40,116 nucleotides of DNA from Planctomycetota bacterium (GTDB lineage: Bacteria > Planctomycetota > GCA-2746535). Under the pieces are notes generated by a model. The model searched no databases. It saw nothing but the letters and a program-made list of their open reading frames with translations, and was not told the DNA's origin. Shown here in pieces: positions 15,785-24,965 of the stretch (position 1 is its first letter; every line of letters begins with the position of its first letter). The position numbers and the translations under genes were made by a program. The stretch covers positions 129,893 through 170,008 of the forward strand of contig NVWA01000011.1 in NCBI GenBank assembly GCA_002746535.1. Reading direction: 5' to 3'.

Positions 15785-18346
15785 TTATTTTAGTACTACT
15801 GTTTCGTTAATTTCATATTCATATGATGTCTTAACAATTCTTTTGTTATAAGCATCCATGACATAAACATGGTTTTGGGTAAAACCAGCACCGATGGGCC
15901 AGGCCATAGGGATATAATTTTTGTCAAATTCTGCTGATTTGTCAGGAGAGTTTTGAGCATCTAGATTGCCATAGCTGCCGAACTCCGTTATTAAATTTCC
16001 TTCATTATCAACGATGACAACTGAATTCGTAACACCATTTGTGTATACGATACGTCCATACCTATCAATATCAAACCTTGGTATTCTGCATACACAACTG
16101 CTACCGCCACTACCATATCCACCGCCACTAAAGGGTGCAACACCAGGATAAAGTTTTAAAGCTCCTTCAAGTTTTCCGCCACCCTTTACTTTGATACCTT
16201 TATTTGATGTTGGCGGTTGTTTTTTATTTAGGTAGGTTCCACCATCAGAAGAAAATTTCGCAATACATCCTGTCCAAGTATTGAAGGCTATGTTTTTTTC
16301 ATAGCCAGTTATAGCTTTATATTCTTCAGGCACTAGGCGTAGACCTACATAGATATTCCCTTGTAAGTCAACTTTTACACCACCACAAGCAGCTGGAATT
16401 GGACCTATGATAGCGGATCCTGTTCCTACAGTAATATCACCTTTTTTCTTTGGTTTAGGTTTGTCTATTTGTCCTTTTAAATATTTCCCTTTCATTTTTG
16501 TTCCATCAGCATTAAAGCCTGCAATGAAATATTTATTCCAGCCATACATATAGTTTATATATGATTCTCCTTTTGGTCCGACTCCAAGTCCTTTTTCACA
16601 ATTACCGACTCCATATCGACTGTAAATTTTCTTGTGTAAAATGTTTGTGCCAGAAGCAAAGGGTATTGGGTTTAAATCATGACTGTATCGCCCAAGGGGT
16701 CCACTATAACTTTTTCCTGTTCTAAAGTATAAAGAACCATCATAGGCAACGGCTACGTCAACTCCATGAAAAGTTTTCTTGTCCTTTTTCAAAAGACCGC
16801 CATTTCCAGTGGTGCCATCATAGCGATAAATTAAATTGGTTCCGTTAGAAACATAAACCTCGTTTCTTTCATAATCAGTAGTAATTCGATTCCAATCTTG
16901 TTGCGCATCGGTATCTTTTTTGAAGTCTGTATCAAGAATTTCAAAATTATTATCTTTCATGCCAATACAAAGAAAGTGTTTTGCTCCTGCTAGCCACAAT
17001 ACCGGTTTGTCTTTATTGACCGCTAAAGTACTGGATACACCTAGACCTTTCCATTTTTTAAGGCTTAGAGTTGAAGTAATTTTTGATTCTTTATCTCTTC
17101 CAGATATTCTGTAGAGCACTTTACTAACATAACCATCTAAAGGTTTTTTAGTTCTTGAAATGGCAAAGTAATCACCAGTTGCGTCATCCACATGAATTCT
17201 TTCAGGCCATGGAACCGGTGAAGAACTGACTAGTTTCCCATTTGGATCAACTTCTACGATGGCTTGATTAACCAAATCGCCAATATATATATGCCCCTTT
17301 TTATCTATTGTTAAAGCATATGCTGCAGTACGTTTATTCCAAGCATCAGGTAACCAATATTTTGTCACATTAAAATCTGGTAATACGAGATCATAAAAAG
17401 GTGTTGGGTTGACATTGCCTTTAGTTAAATCTTTTCTATAGACACGCCCTTGAGGCCAATTAGGATCAATATCATTTTTGCCTTTTGGGTTATATTTGGT
17501 ACCGGCTACATTAGCGATATATAAATATTTTCCATCAGGGCTAACAGCTAATTGTGGTATGTTCCATTTTGGATTTTTTAATTTAGCACTTTTTTTCCAT
17601 AAAGGGAAGGGCCCCGTGACATTGCCACCATCGCTATCCATTTTGAAAATAGAATTCCTTTTTATTAAAACTATTCCAGCTTTCTTACTGGCGCTAATAA
17701 TTTTTGCGCCTGCGCCCCAAGGATAAAACTCTGGTAGCTGACTTCTTCTATTAATCGGCATATGGCTTTTTCTTTTTTCGTTCCATAAGGCCACGGATTT
17801 AAGCTGATTTGGTTTTAAATTGGCATCAAAAGGAATTAGAGTATTCTGGTATTTTCCATTTGGTGTGAAGACACGTAACATATCCATGTTTTGGTTAGCA
17901 CCACCTCTATAAGCCATTAGGTAAAGATTGCCGGTTTCATCCACAGCCATACTGTTAATACTGCCAAAGATATAGGGGCTGCCGCCGATAAATCTGTCAT
18001 GGATTACTTTCGTGCCGACGGTTAAACGTACGGAATATTTTGCAGTAGGAAGTACTTTGCCAAAATCATCTAGGTAGTTCCATGTTAGTGATTGTTTTAA
18101 TCCTGCACTTAACGGTGCTGGTGATTTAATATTGTTCCCAATAACGCCACCTGCTAAATGGCGGACAATTATTTGTTTCTCATTAATAATGGCGACAGCT
18201 ACATCTGTTTTGCCGGATACAGAAAATTCAATTAAATACTTATTGTCTTCTTCTTTAATTACTTTTAACTTTTCTGTTAATTTAGTTTCTGCAATAAGAC
18301 CTGTGGCTAATAGCATAGAGACCATAGCTAAAAATATTTTTTTCAT
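15785..18346 (-). CDS. Secreted NHL-repeat beta-propeller protein (paralog B)
   Basis: 853 aa starting at ATG 18346, which has GGAG six bases upstream; the TTG at 18358 would place that ribosome site inside the gene. Signal peptide MKKIFLAMVSMLLATGLIAE. An Ig/FlgD-like domain follows (VAVAIINEKQIIVRHLAGGVIG, LTWNYLDDFGK), then an NHL-type propeller with GHIYIGDLVNQAIVEVDPNG and HVYVMDAYNKRIVKTSYEY. It aligns along its length with paralog A, sharing GNCEKGLGVGPKGE, SYSGPLGR and CVCRIPRFDIDRYGRIV. Two conserved Cys in the CVCR block and one in NCEKG may form disulfides. It lies 27 bp after the regulator gene and 24 bp before paralog A, which indicates one transcript. Ligand and activity are unknown. 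Confidence 0.82.
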   Translation of the reverse strand: MKKIFLAMVSMLLATGLIAETKLTEKLKVIKEEDNKYLIEFSVSGKTDVAVAIINEKQIIVRHLAGGVIGNNIKSPAPLSAGLKQSLTWNYLDDFGKVLPTAKYSVRLTVGTKVIHDRFIGGSPYIFGSINSMAVDETGNLYLMAYRGGANQNMDMLRVFTPNGKYQNTLIPFDANLKPNQLKSVALWNEKRKSHMPINRRSQLPEFYPWGAGAKIISASKKAGIVLIKRNSIFKMDSDGGNVTGPFPLWKKSAKLKNPKWNIPQLAVSPDGKYLYIANVAGTKYNPKGKNDIDPNWPQGRVYRKDLTKGNVNPTPFYDLVLPDFNVTKYWLPDAWNKRTAAYALTIDKKGHIYIGDLVNQAIVEVDPNGKLVSSSPVPWPERIHVDDATGDYFAISRTKKPLDGYVSKVLYRISGRDKESKITSTLSLKKWKGLGVSSTLAVNKDKPVLWLAGAKHFLCIGMKDNNFEILDTDFKKDTDAQQDWNRITTDYERNEVYVSNGTNLIYRYDGTTGNGGLLKKDKKTFHGVDVAVAYDGSLYFRTGKSYSGPLGRYSHDLNPIPFASGTNILHKKIYSRYGVGNCEKGLGVGPKGESYINYMYGWNKYFIAGFNADGTKMKGKYLKGQIDKPKPKKKGDITVGTGSAIIGPIPAACGGVKVDLQGNIYVGLRLVPEEYKAITGYEKNIAFNTWTGCIAKFSSDGGTYLNKKQPPTSNKGIKVKGGGKLEGALKLYPGVAPFSGGGYGSGGSSCVCRIPRFDIDRYGRIVYTNGVTNSVVIVDNEGNLITEFGSYGNLDAQNSPDKSAEFDKNYIPMAWPIGAGFTQNHVYVMDAYNKRIVKTSYEYEINETVVLK

Positions 18347-18373
18347 AACTTTCTCCAATTGATTGATAGTGGT

Positions 18374-19453
18374 TTAATTATCGGGATTTCTAAATTCCAT
18401 AGGTACACTAATACGATAAGATTTTTGTTGTGGCTTACGTTTTAATTCTTCTATTCTATTTAATATAATGTAGCAAAGGTTTTCAATACTCCATAGGGCA
18501 TTACCGCATTTGGTTGCCAACTCAGGAATATCATTTGCATAATTTGTGTGAAATTCCTCTGTAGTACTCCAGCCGACAAGATCAAAATCTTCGCCCACAT
18601 TCATATTAAGTTCTTTAGCAGCTCGAATCATTGTCATCGACATTTCTCGCCATAGTACAAATATACCAACAGGAGTTTTGATTTTTTTTAAAATCTTTTT
18701 TGCATCTTCAATGTTGAATTGATTGGTTTTGAAGTCAAACCTGTTTTTGGCCGATAAATCAAAATTATTTTTTATAAGAGTGCTATAAGCCGACCCGAAC
18801 CTAGCGGTTCCGTTGATGTTATCTTTAATGGGACCTACCCATATAAATTCGTTATGACCTTTTTCTATTAAATAAATTGCTGCTTGCGAGGCGCCTTGAT
18901 ATTCATCTCGTGCTATTTCGTTAACATCTTTGTATTGATTCCATACATCTAAAGAAATGGCAGGTATTATTAAATCATTCAATTGGTTGTGATTTAGCCA
19001 TTCTGTATCATTAACAATAACACCCGTTACATTTGAATCTTTTAATTGTTTGTTTAGCTCGTGGATATTATTTATTCTTGAAGGAATTATTAAGATAGAC
19101 CAACCCCGTTTGTAGGCCTCTTTTTGCAAGGATAAATAAATTAACTTTTCAATATTTTCATAAGGCTCGTTATTTTCAAAACTATAGTTGGTCAAGAAAG
19201 CAAAAATACCATTGCTACTATTAAGGGTTTCAACAACTTGATACCCTTGTCTTGGCAACGAGGTTATGCATCCTTTTGTGGCTAGTAGTTGTAATGAGCG
19301 GTGAACAGTTTTGGTTGAAACCCGATATATTTCGCTAAGAGACCGAACACTAGGAAGAAAATCTCCTTTCTCTTTTTTGTCATTTGCAATCTGTTCTTTT
19401 ATTTGATCTGCTAAATTGATGACGACTCGCCCGATTCCTTTTTGTGCTAGCAT
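18374..19453 (-). CDS. GntR-type DNA-binding / LacI-type sensor transcriptional regulator
   Basis: 359 aa. Residues about 8-75 are a GntR winged helix (GDFLPSVRSLSEIYRVSTKTVHRSL, then GCITSLPRQGYQV). Residues about 85-355 look like a LacI/GalR periplasmic-binding-like sensor (GWSILIIPSRINN, GVIVNDTEW, AAIYLIEKGHNEFIWVGP, FDLVGWSTTEEF). This is the AraR-like architecture, in which a sugar ligand releases the protein from DNA. Start supported by AAGAGAG upstream of the ATG. It is the first gene of an operon with two NHL propeller genes, and its own promoter carries a palindrome just after the expected start point, so autorepression is likely. The ligand is presumably a sugar from the material the NHL proteins handle. 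Confidence 0.92.
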   Translation of the reverse strand: MLAQKGIGRVVINLADQIKEQIANDKKEKGDFLPSVRSLSEIYRVSTKTVHRSLQLLATKGCITSLPRQGYQVVETLNSSNGIFAFLTNYSFENNEPYENIEKLIYLSLQKEAYKRGWSILIIPSRINNIHELNKQLKDSNVTGVIVNDTEWLNHNQLNDLIIPAISLDVWNQYKDVNEIARDEYQGASQAAIYLIEKGHNEFIWVGPIKDNINGTARFGSAYSTLIKNNFDLSAKNRFDFKTNQFNIEDAKKILKKIKTPVGIFVLWREMSMTMIRAAKELNMNVGEDFDLVGWSTTEEFHTNYANDIPELATKCGNALWSIENLCYIILNRIEELKRKPQQKSYRISVPMEFRNPDN

Positions 19454-19492
19454 ATGCTCTCTTTTAAATTTTTTGAAGGTTTTTGATTAGAA

Positions 19493-19552
19493 ACACAGAT
19501 GACCTGTGTAGTAATTATGATGCAAATATAATACTAGGTTATAAAATGTCAA
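19493..19552 (-). promoter_or_regulatory. Promoter and palindromic operator of the regulator-NHL operon
   Basis: Read on the minus strand, TTGACA (19552-19547) is a perfect -35, followed after 16 bp by TATATT (19530-19525). The expected start point is near 19518. Just downstream lies a palindrome ACACAG-N5-CTGTGT (19493-19509) that would block transcription if occupied. The first gene of the operon is a repressor-type regulator, so this is the best candidate operator. Confidence 0.65.
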
Positions 19553-19721
19553 GGGGGCTAAACAGCTAAAGTGCCAATATTACCCTATAAATACAAGAAC
19601 TTTATAATAGGAGTCAATTTATCTGTAGTATTATAGTAGCAATATATGAGATATCGTTATTTTTTGGCGGTGAATACCTACAATCAGAGAAAATTTCAGG
19701 TTATTGTATGAATGGGATTTA
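19553..19721. other. AT-rich upstream spacer
   Basis: Remainder of the 268 bp gap between the VF530-type gene and the regulator operon. I see no gene and no convincing structure beyond the promoter described at 19493-19552. Confidence 0.5.
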
Positions 19722-19964
19722 TTAAGACTTCTTTGCTAAGTCTATTTCGGATTTAGAATTTAAATAAAGTGCTTCGACTTTTGTACGAGCCCACGGTGTT
19801 TTTCGAAGAAATGTTAAGCTTGAGTTGATGCTTGGATCAAAAATAAAACAATTGATGTTTATTTGATCACCTAAATCTTCCCAGCCGTAGAATTCTACAA
19901 GGTCATTTAATATGTCTTTTAATGTAATGCCGTGCAGTGGGTTGTTCTTTTGCTCTTCACTCAT
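19722..19964 (-). CDS. VF530-type DNA-binding protein (DUF2132)
   Basis: 80 aa protein with the full family pattern: [50 protein letters not shown] and [10 protein letters not shown]530 proteins are small, globular and reported to bind DNA; their cellular role is not established. Length is normal for the family. There is no strong Shine-Dalgarno. It lies about 95 bp downstream of the second Kelch gene on the same strand, separated from it by a hairpin repeat, so it may be transcribed alone. Confidence 0.92.
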   Translation of the reverse strand: MSEEQKNNPLHGITLKDILNDLVEFYGWEDLGDQININCFIFDPSINSSLTFLRKTPWARTKVEALYLNSKSEIDLAKKS

Positions 19965-20035
19965 TAGTTTTAGGCTTTTTATGGTTTATTGTATTTAATT
20001 TTGATTAGACCACAATGTGAATTAAAGAAATAATT

Positions 20036-20057
20036 GCTGGGCGCGTCGGCTTCCAGC
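20036..20057. repeat. GCTGG-type hairpin repeat, copy 1
   Basis: A 22-base element that begins GCTGGGCGCG and ends CTTCCAGC, so the ends pair. It matches 19 of 22 bases of the element at 37554-37575, and an inverted relative lies at 37674-37693. It is placed directly after the stop codon of the second Kelch gene. Confidence 0.75.
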
Positions 20058-20059
20058 AG

Positions 20060-22372
20060 TTACTTTTTCACGGGTGCCACAGAGGGTTCAACCGGTTTTA
20101 ATCCAGCAGTTTTTAAATCTAATCGCATGGCATAAACGGCCCCAGTGGTTTGAACAAGCCAAAGAACTTTTCTTTTTGGATCCCATTCGACGCCTGTACT
20201 GACTGCGTAGCCTGGTCGCATCCGACCACGCTTATCCTTTTTACCTGTGCTTGCTATTTGTAACCACTCATTTTTGGCACAATCGTAAATAAGATCTGCT
20301 TGATATTTTTTTCTACCGGAAGTAGGTACATAAACGATATCAAGATCTGGGATATAAGTTGCCTCCCGAGGAAAACGAGCTGCCAAAGGAAACTTTTCTG
20401 AATTTTTCGGTGTAAGAACTTCTACTTTTTTAGATTTTAAATTACAAGACCAAATTCTAAACTTTTCCTTTTGCTTAAAATGAAATAATAAAACTCGATC
20501 TCTTTTAGAGTCATAGGTCATCCCGTGGCCGTCTCCATATGCAGAAAAGGGTAAAGTTGTTTTATCTTTATTTTCTGTACCTGCTAAAGGTTCATAAATA
20601 TTTTTTTCTAAATTGGCAATCCAAAGACCTGAGCGATGATTTCCACCTTTTAGTTTTGGCATCCAAACAGCAATCCCTTTTGGTGTTGCTACCATGCAAG
20701 TTAAATGTTGCTCCATGTAACCCCATTCTTTATTTTGGAAGTTTAATTTGGCATAACTCCATTCACTTGTTTTAGTATCATATAAATAAACCCCAGAAGG
20801 ATTAACCAATTTAAAATTGCCGCCTGTTCCACCAGCACCAGCCCAAAGCATTTTCCCCGTCAATTGATCAATCGCATAGGATAAATAGGTGTGCACACCA
20901 AATGGCCTGCCAGATAGGGATGGTGCTCCATAACCGACACCATAAGTTCTTTCGAAAGGTAATTCAGGAGTATAGGCTATATGCCAGCGATTAGTTTTTA
21001 AACTATAATGAGCGACATCTGTACCACAATGTGAGCTATGTCCTCCGGCCCAATGTAGTAGTTGATCTCGTTTTAAATCTAAAATGGTTGTGCCCCAGTC
21101 ACGGTTTGAAGGTGTTTGAGGTGGCCCCATCCAGACCCACTTATTTGAAGGTAAGCTTTTTATCTTTATTTTAAAATTATTTGTATCGACTTCAGTGACA
21201 GGCTTTTCTTCAAAAAAGGCTGGATCAAATGCAGAGCTTCTAATTTGAATTGTATTTGCCAATACGGAAAGTTTATGATCCATAATCTCTTGACCTGGGA
21301 TTGCTGTTTCACCTTTGATCTCGCCTTTCTTTTTTCCGTAGCTTAGAATATCTGTTATCCATGATAACTTTTTTCCATCTTCTGATATAGATGCTTTCAC
21401 CCTACGCTGAAATTGAACCTTTTGGGGTTTGCTGTCATTCTTTTTAATGAGGATCCAGGTGTTTTTTGCTATATTATATTGCCATACATTCATGGGCATT
21501 CTAAACCAAAGTCCTGTGCAATATGATTTGGAGCCTCTGGCATTGTACCCACCGACAAGGTAAGCTTTGCCCTCATTTGCAATCATACCATGCGCACAGC
21601 GGGGCGATGGTGATGACTTAGGAAAAACCTGCTCCCAAGTTTTCGTTGTTGTGTCAAATAACCAAGTGTCGGCATAGACGCCAAAAACACCTTCACCACC
21701 AAAGAGAACAATCTTTTTTGTTTTAGAATCATAAGCCATCATTGGATAGTATCTTGGGCAAGGTTGAACATCACTGCTCCAACGAACTTGAACAAGCTCT
21801 CTGTAAATTCGCCGTGCCTCGGCAACTTCTTTTACTGATACAGAATTTTTTAGTTTAGTCGCTAATACTTCCAGATCTTTTTTTGCTTTTGAAAATCGAT
21901 TTAGACTTTGCGGTCGTTTTAGATTTTTCTCCATATCGGTTAGTTTTGTTACCAACGTTATGCAAATTTCATCGAATTTTATGGATTTTTCTACTTCAAG
22001 TTCTGATAGGTAGTAACGATTTGAAATGGCCGTATATAGAGTTCTCATTTCTAATTCAAGCGTTTTCATTTCAGCTACAATTTTAAGCTGTTTTGAATCG
22101 CTAGATAATATTTCTTCCCATTTGTCTTTGTTAAAATAATAAGTAAAGAGTGGCCCTTTTTTGGAAATACCTCCAGCTCCACCAAACCAGTAATGTATTT
22201 TTGTATCGGTGTCGATACACCTTGTGCCCCATAAGGCTCTTGGTGTCTTTTCACCCCATAGTCCTGAACCGCCCGGACCTCTTTTTAAGGGGGGTAATTC
22301 CTTTTTCTTGGCACCTTGAACTACGGATGCTAAAAATAAAACAATGAATATTACAACATAAATATTTTTCAT
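20060..22372 (-). CDS. Secreted Kelch-type propeller with helical insertion
   Basis: 770 aa. Signal peptide at residues 1-20 (hydrophobic core VVIFIVLFLASVV). Kelch-type blades are visible (MMAYDSKTKKIVLFGGEGV, ADTWLFDTTTKTWEQVFP, LDLKRDQLLHWAGGHSSHCG). Between the first blade (about residue 60-90) and the next lies a roughly 105-residue charged alpha-helical stretch (about 92-197; EMKTLELEMRTLY, ITLVTKLTDMEKNLKR) that should form a coiled or helical hairpin projecting from the propeller. No catalytic motif of galactose oxidase is recognised. The start codon overlaps the stop of the upstream Kelch gene (ATGA), so translation is coupled. Probably works as a pair with the upstream protein outside the cytoplasm, as a binding or structural factor. 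Confidence 0.83.
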   Translation of the reverse strand: MKNIYVVIFIVLFLASVVQGAKKKELPPLKRGPGGSGLWGEKTPRALWGTRCIDTDTKIHYWFGGAGGISKKGPLFTYYFNKDKWEEILSSDSKQLKIVAEMKTLELEMRTLYTAISNRYYLSELEVEKSIKFDEICITLVTKLTDMEKNLKRPQSLNRFSKAKKDLEVLATKLKNSVSVKEVAEARRIYRELVQVRWSSDVQPCPRYYPMMAYDSKTKKIVLFGGEGVFGVYADTWLFDTTTKTWEQVFPKSSPSPRCAHGMIANEGKAYLVGGYNARGSKSYCTGLWFRMPMNVWQYNIAKNTWILIKKNDSKPQKVQFQRRVKASISEDGKKLSWITDILSYGKKKGEIKGETAIPGQEIMDHKLSVLANTIQIRSSAFDPAFFEEKPVTEVDTNNFKIKIKSLPSNKWVWMGPPQTPSNRDWGTTILDLKRDQLLHWAGGHSSHCGTDVAHYSLKTNRWHIAYTPELPFERTYGVGYGAPSLSGRPFGVHTYLSYAIDQLTGKMLWAGAGGTGGNFKLVNPSGVYLYDTKTSEWSYAKLNFQNKEWGYMEQHLTCMVATPKGIAVWMPKLKGGNHRSGLWIANLEKNIYEPLAGTENKDKTTLPFSAYGDGHGMTYDSKRDRVLLFHFKQKEKFRIWSCNLKSKKVEVLTPKNSEKFPLAARFPREATYIPDLDIVYVPTSGRKKYQADLIYDCAKNEWLQIASTGKKDKRGRMRPGYAVSTGVEWDPKRKVLWLVQTTGAVYAMRLDLKTAGLKPVEPSVAPVKK

Positions 22373-24711
22373 TTCTTCCCCTTTAGTTTTACCATTTGTA
22401 TTTCATTAACTTCTGTTAGTTTCAAAGTTGAAGGGTCAAGGCGCATGATGATGACGTCCATCCACTTAGAAGATGCCCCAGAGAATCTAATGACTACTTT
22501 ATATTTTGGATCGTAGATGGGGGAGTGATCTCTCCCCTTTTTATTTTTTCTTCGCGATTTATCACCTACATATGGAGCTGAATACCATTTTTTCTCAGCT
22601 AATTTGTAAAAGTAAACCTTATCACTATGAACCGTCAGAATAGCATCCATTTCTGGTATATAGGTGGCATCACCAGCAGTAAGTAAGGGTAGTTTTGAAT
22701 TTGCTTTTTCTTCTTGCCATGTTTTAGTTTTAAAATCGAAAGCCCATGTCGTTGCATCTCTATAAAAATACATCAAACGATCTCTTTTAGGATCATAACA
22801 AAGGTAGCAATATTCTCTGTGATTCTTTGGGCCTCCTTTGGCAATGATTTCCCATTTGGCATCCTTAACATTGGCTTTACACAATGTACCTTCTTTGTGA
22901 GGTGGGGCTGAGTAAGCATATAGTCCATGTGATGCCGTAACATAAGCAACTTGTGTTGAAGGTCCTCCCCAACTTACAGGAAAATTTTGCATCTTTTTGA
23001 CAAACATTTCTTTTTGAATATCAAAAATATCACCACCATAAGTGACAACCGTATTCGAAATGGGATCGACGCCATAAGATTTTCTGGCATGACTTGGTAA
23101 CAAAGCCCATCCAGAGAAACTTACTCCAGAAGGGCCACTGACCATACCATGTAACCATCTCGGATTATAATTAGTGGCATCGGCCATGCCTGTCCAGCGA
23201 TTTGAGATTAGATCATAGGTATTTATTTCAGCTCCAGGATAAGTTGAGTGGCCTCCACCCCAGCCAAAGCCTTTGTGAGAATTCACATCATAGATATACG
23301 TGCCCCAGACATGTACGGGCGCCGCTAAGGGCGTTTTTTGTTTTGCCCAAGTATTGGCAGGTATTTTTTTTAATCGATCTGATAGGTCGGTTTTAGACCC
23401 TGGCCATTTACCAGGCAGTGGTGATGAAACTCTTGACCATCCAACTGAATGATAATCTTTATCCTTGTTTTGTTGTTCCATTTTTGATTTAGCGACTGAT
23501 GATAGATTTAATTTTAATGCGTAGATATTTTGTATTTTTTTATTACCGAGTGCTGTAAAGTAGATGGTTTTGCTTTTTGGGTCATAACCCCCAGAGCTAA
23601 ATGCCGCCGCCGCAGGTAAATCTAGCGATAGTTTTGACCAGGTTTTTGTTTCCAATTCAAAGATCCAGGTTTCTTTGGAATTTCTCCAGCCGCCTTTGTA
23701 GCCACCGGTCATTAAGATAACTTTATGCTCAGGCACATAAACCATCAGTTGCCCAGCCAGTGCTGGTGGTGTGTTTTTCGTTTCAATTTTTTCCCATATT
23801 TTATTTTCACAATCATATAGCCAAGTATCATCTAAGCATTTTGCAAGATCATCGCCACCAAAAAGGATGATTTTTTTGGCTTCAGAATCATAAGCCATGG
23901 CTGGTAATAATCTGGCTGACGGTTGATCTTGCAATGGTTGCTTGAGAGCAGTCCATTTTTTAGATGATTCAGAAAATAGCCATGTGCCACAATGCGCCGG
24001 AAACCAGCGTATAGCCTCTTTAATTGCATCATCAGCTAAAATGCGTCGAAATTGTTTTTTATCATCTAATATCCAGTCACCTTTTTTAACACTGATCTTT
24101 TTCTTTGAAGTACGCCCCCAAGTACCACCTCCACCAAAAGATAAGGCTTCTTTATTATGAGCATCGTAAACAAGATTTCCCCAATAGGGTATAATGCGAC
24201 CATCTCTATATTTATTTCCTGTTTGGTCTTTTGATTTTTCTGTCATCCAGAAATTTGATACAGCGATTTCCCATTTACCGGTTTGTGGATCTAGAAACCA
24301 GCTAGAAATATTGTCCTTTCCTCCTTTGCTTAAATAGCCATTTTTGCGTTGTAAAAAAAGTATTTTTTTCAAAGTCGGTAAATAAACACTAGCCCATGGA
24401 CTTCGTCGGGAGCCATAAGCATCAATTTTATATTTAGGTGGCATGCTTCCAATTTTTATGGTAGTGTTTTTTTCTTTTGGGGAAAAGACAGCGAATTGTT
24501 CAGAATTATGGCCATGTCCGCTTTTAAGTTCTACGGGCCAAAGGACACCGGCATCCATGTCCGAAATCCAATGAAATTTTCCGGGTCCTTTTAATCCTGT
24601 GGAGCCTTTAAAAACTTCGATCCATTTGTTTTCTGGGAGGTCTTGAGCTTGTGTTTGAAGAAAGCGGCAAAGAAGCAGGCAGATGAAAAGTGCATTGATT
24701 GTTAATTTCAT
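22369..24711 (-). CDS. Secreted Kelch-type propeller protein
   Basis: 780 aa. Signal peptide at residues 1-22 (INALFICLLLCRFLQTQA). The body is a succession of Kelch blades, for example AMAYDSEAKKIILFGGDD, DTWLYDCENKIWEKIE, KETWIFELETKTWSKL and LCYDPKRDRLMYFYRD. The alternation of GG and W/Y motifs is clear. It resembles the downstream 770 aa protein in blade design but lacks its helical insertion. AAGGAT lies upstream of the ATG. The next gene starts within its stop codon. No enzyme motif recognised; carbohydrate binding is a guess from context. It heads the operon, with a palindrome about 70 bp upstream that may regulate it. Confidence 0.83.
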   Translation of the reverse strand: MKLTINALFICLLLCRFLQTQAQDLPENKWIEVFKGSTGLKGPGKFHWISDMDAGVLWPVELKSGHGHNSEQFAVFSPKEKNTTIKIGSMPPKYKIDAYGSRRSPWASVYLPTLKKILFLQRKNGYLSKGGKDNISSWFLDPQTGKWEIAVSNFWMTEKSKDQTGNKYRDGRIIPYWGNLVYDAHNKEALSFGGGGTWGRTSKKKISVKKGDWILDDKKQFRRILADDAIKEAIRWFPAHCGTWLFSESSKKWTALKQPLQDQPSARLLPAMAYDSEAKKIILFGGDDLAKCLDDTWLYDCENKIWEKIETKNTPPALAGQLMVYVPEHKVILMTGGYKGGWRNSKETWIFELETKTWSKLSLDLPAAAAFSSGGYDPKSKTIYFTALGNKKIQNIYALKLNLSSVAKSKMEQQNKDKDYHSVGWSRVSSPLPGKWPGSKTDLSDRLKKIPANTWAKQKTPLAAPVHVWGTYIYDVNSHKGFGWGGGHSTYPGAEINTYDLISNRWTGMADATNYNPRWLHGMVSGPSGVSFSGWALLPSHARKSYGVDPISNTVVTYGGDIFDIQKEMFVKKMQNFPVSWGGPSTQVAYVTASHGLYAYSAPPHKEGTLCKANVKDAKWEIIAKGGPKNHREYCYLCYDPKRDRLMYFYRDATTWAFDFKTKTWQEEKANSKLPLLTAGDATYIPEMDAILTVHSDKVYFYKLAEKKWYSAPYVGDKSRRKNKKGRDHSPIYDPKYKVVIRFSGASSKWMDVIIMRLDPSTLKLTEVNEIQMVKLKGKK

Positions 24712-24776
24712 TGATAATATCCTTAAATTAATTGGCTGGTGGCTGAATCGATTAAGATAAGACTCAGTTTAATTTT

Positions 24777-24800
24777 ATATTCGCTTATGAGAAGCGATAT
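24777..24800. promoter_or_regulatory. Palindrome upstream of the Kelch operon
   Basis: TCGCTT-ATGAG-AAGCGA is a perfect 6 bp inverted repeat, extended to ATAT on both sides with one bulged base. It is about 70 bp upstream of the Kelch operon start, in a 254 bp divergent gap. Candidate operator. I did not find a clear -35/-10 pair beside it. Confidence 0.4.
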
Positions 24801-24965
24801 GATCTGAAACAGAATAAATATTACTAGTATTATTTATAAGATTTTGTTGGATGGGGTCAAGGAAAATTTTTAAAATATGAATTAACTTATTTGTTGAGGT
24901 TTTATGATGGTATGTAAGTCACTTTGGTTAAGGACCTTGTGACTTTCTCATAATACTTCATAAGA

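Noticed and set aside
18347..18358. TTG 18358 as start of NHL paralog B
   Set aside because: It would place the good GGAG ribosome site inside the gene; ATG 18346 has correct spacing and directly begins the signal peptide.
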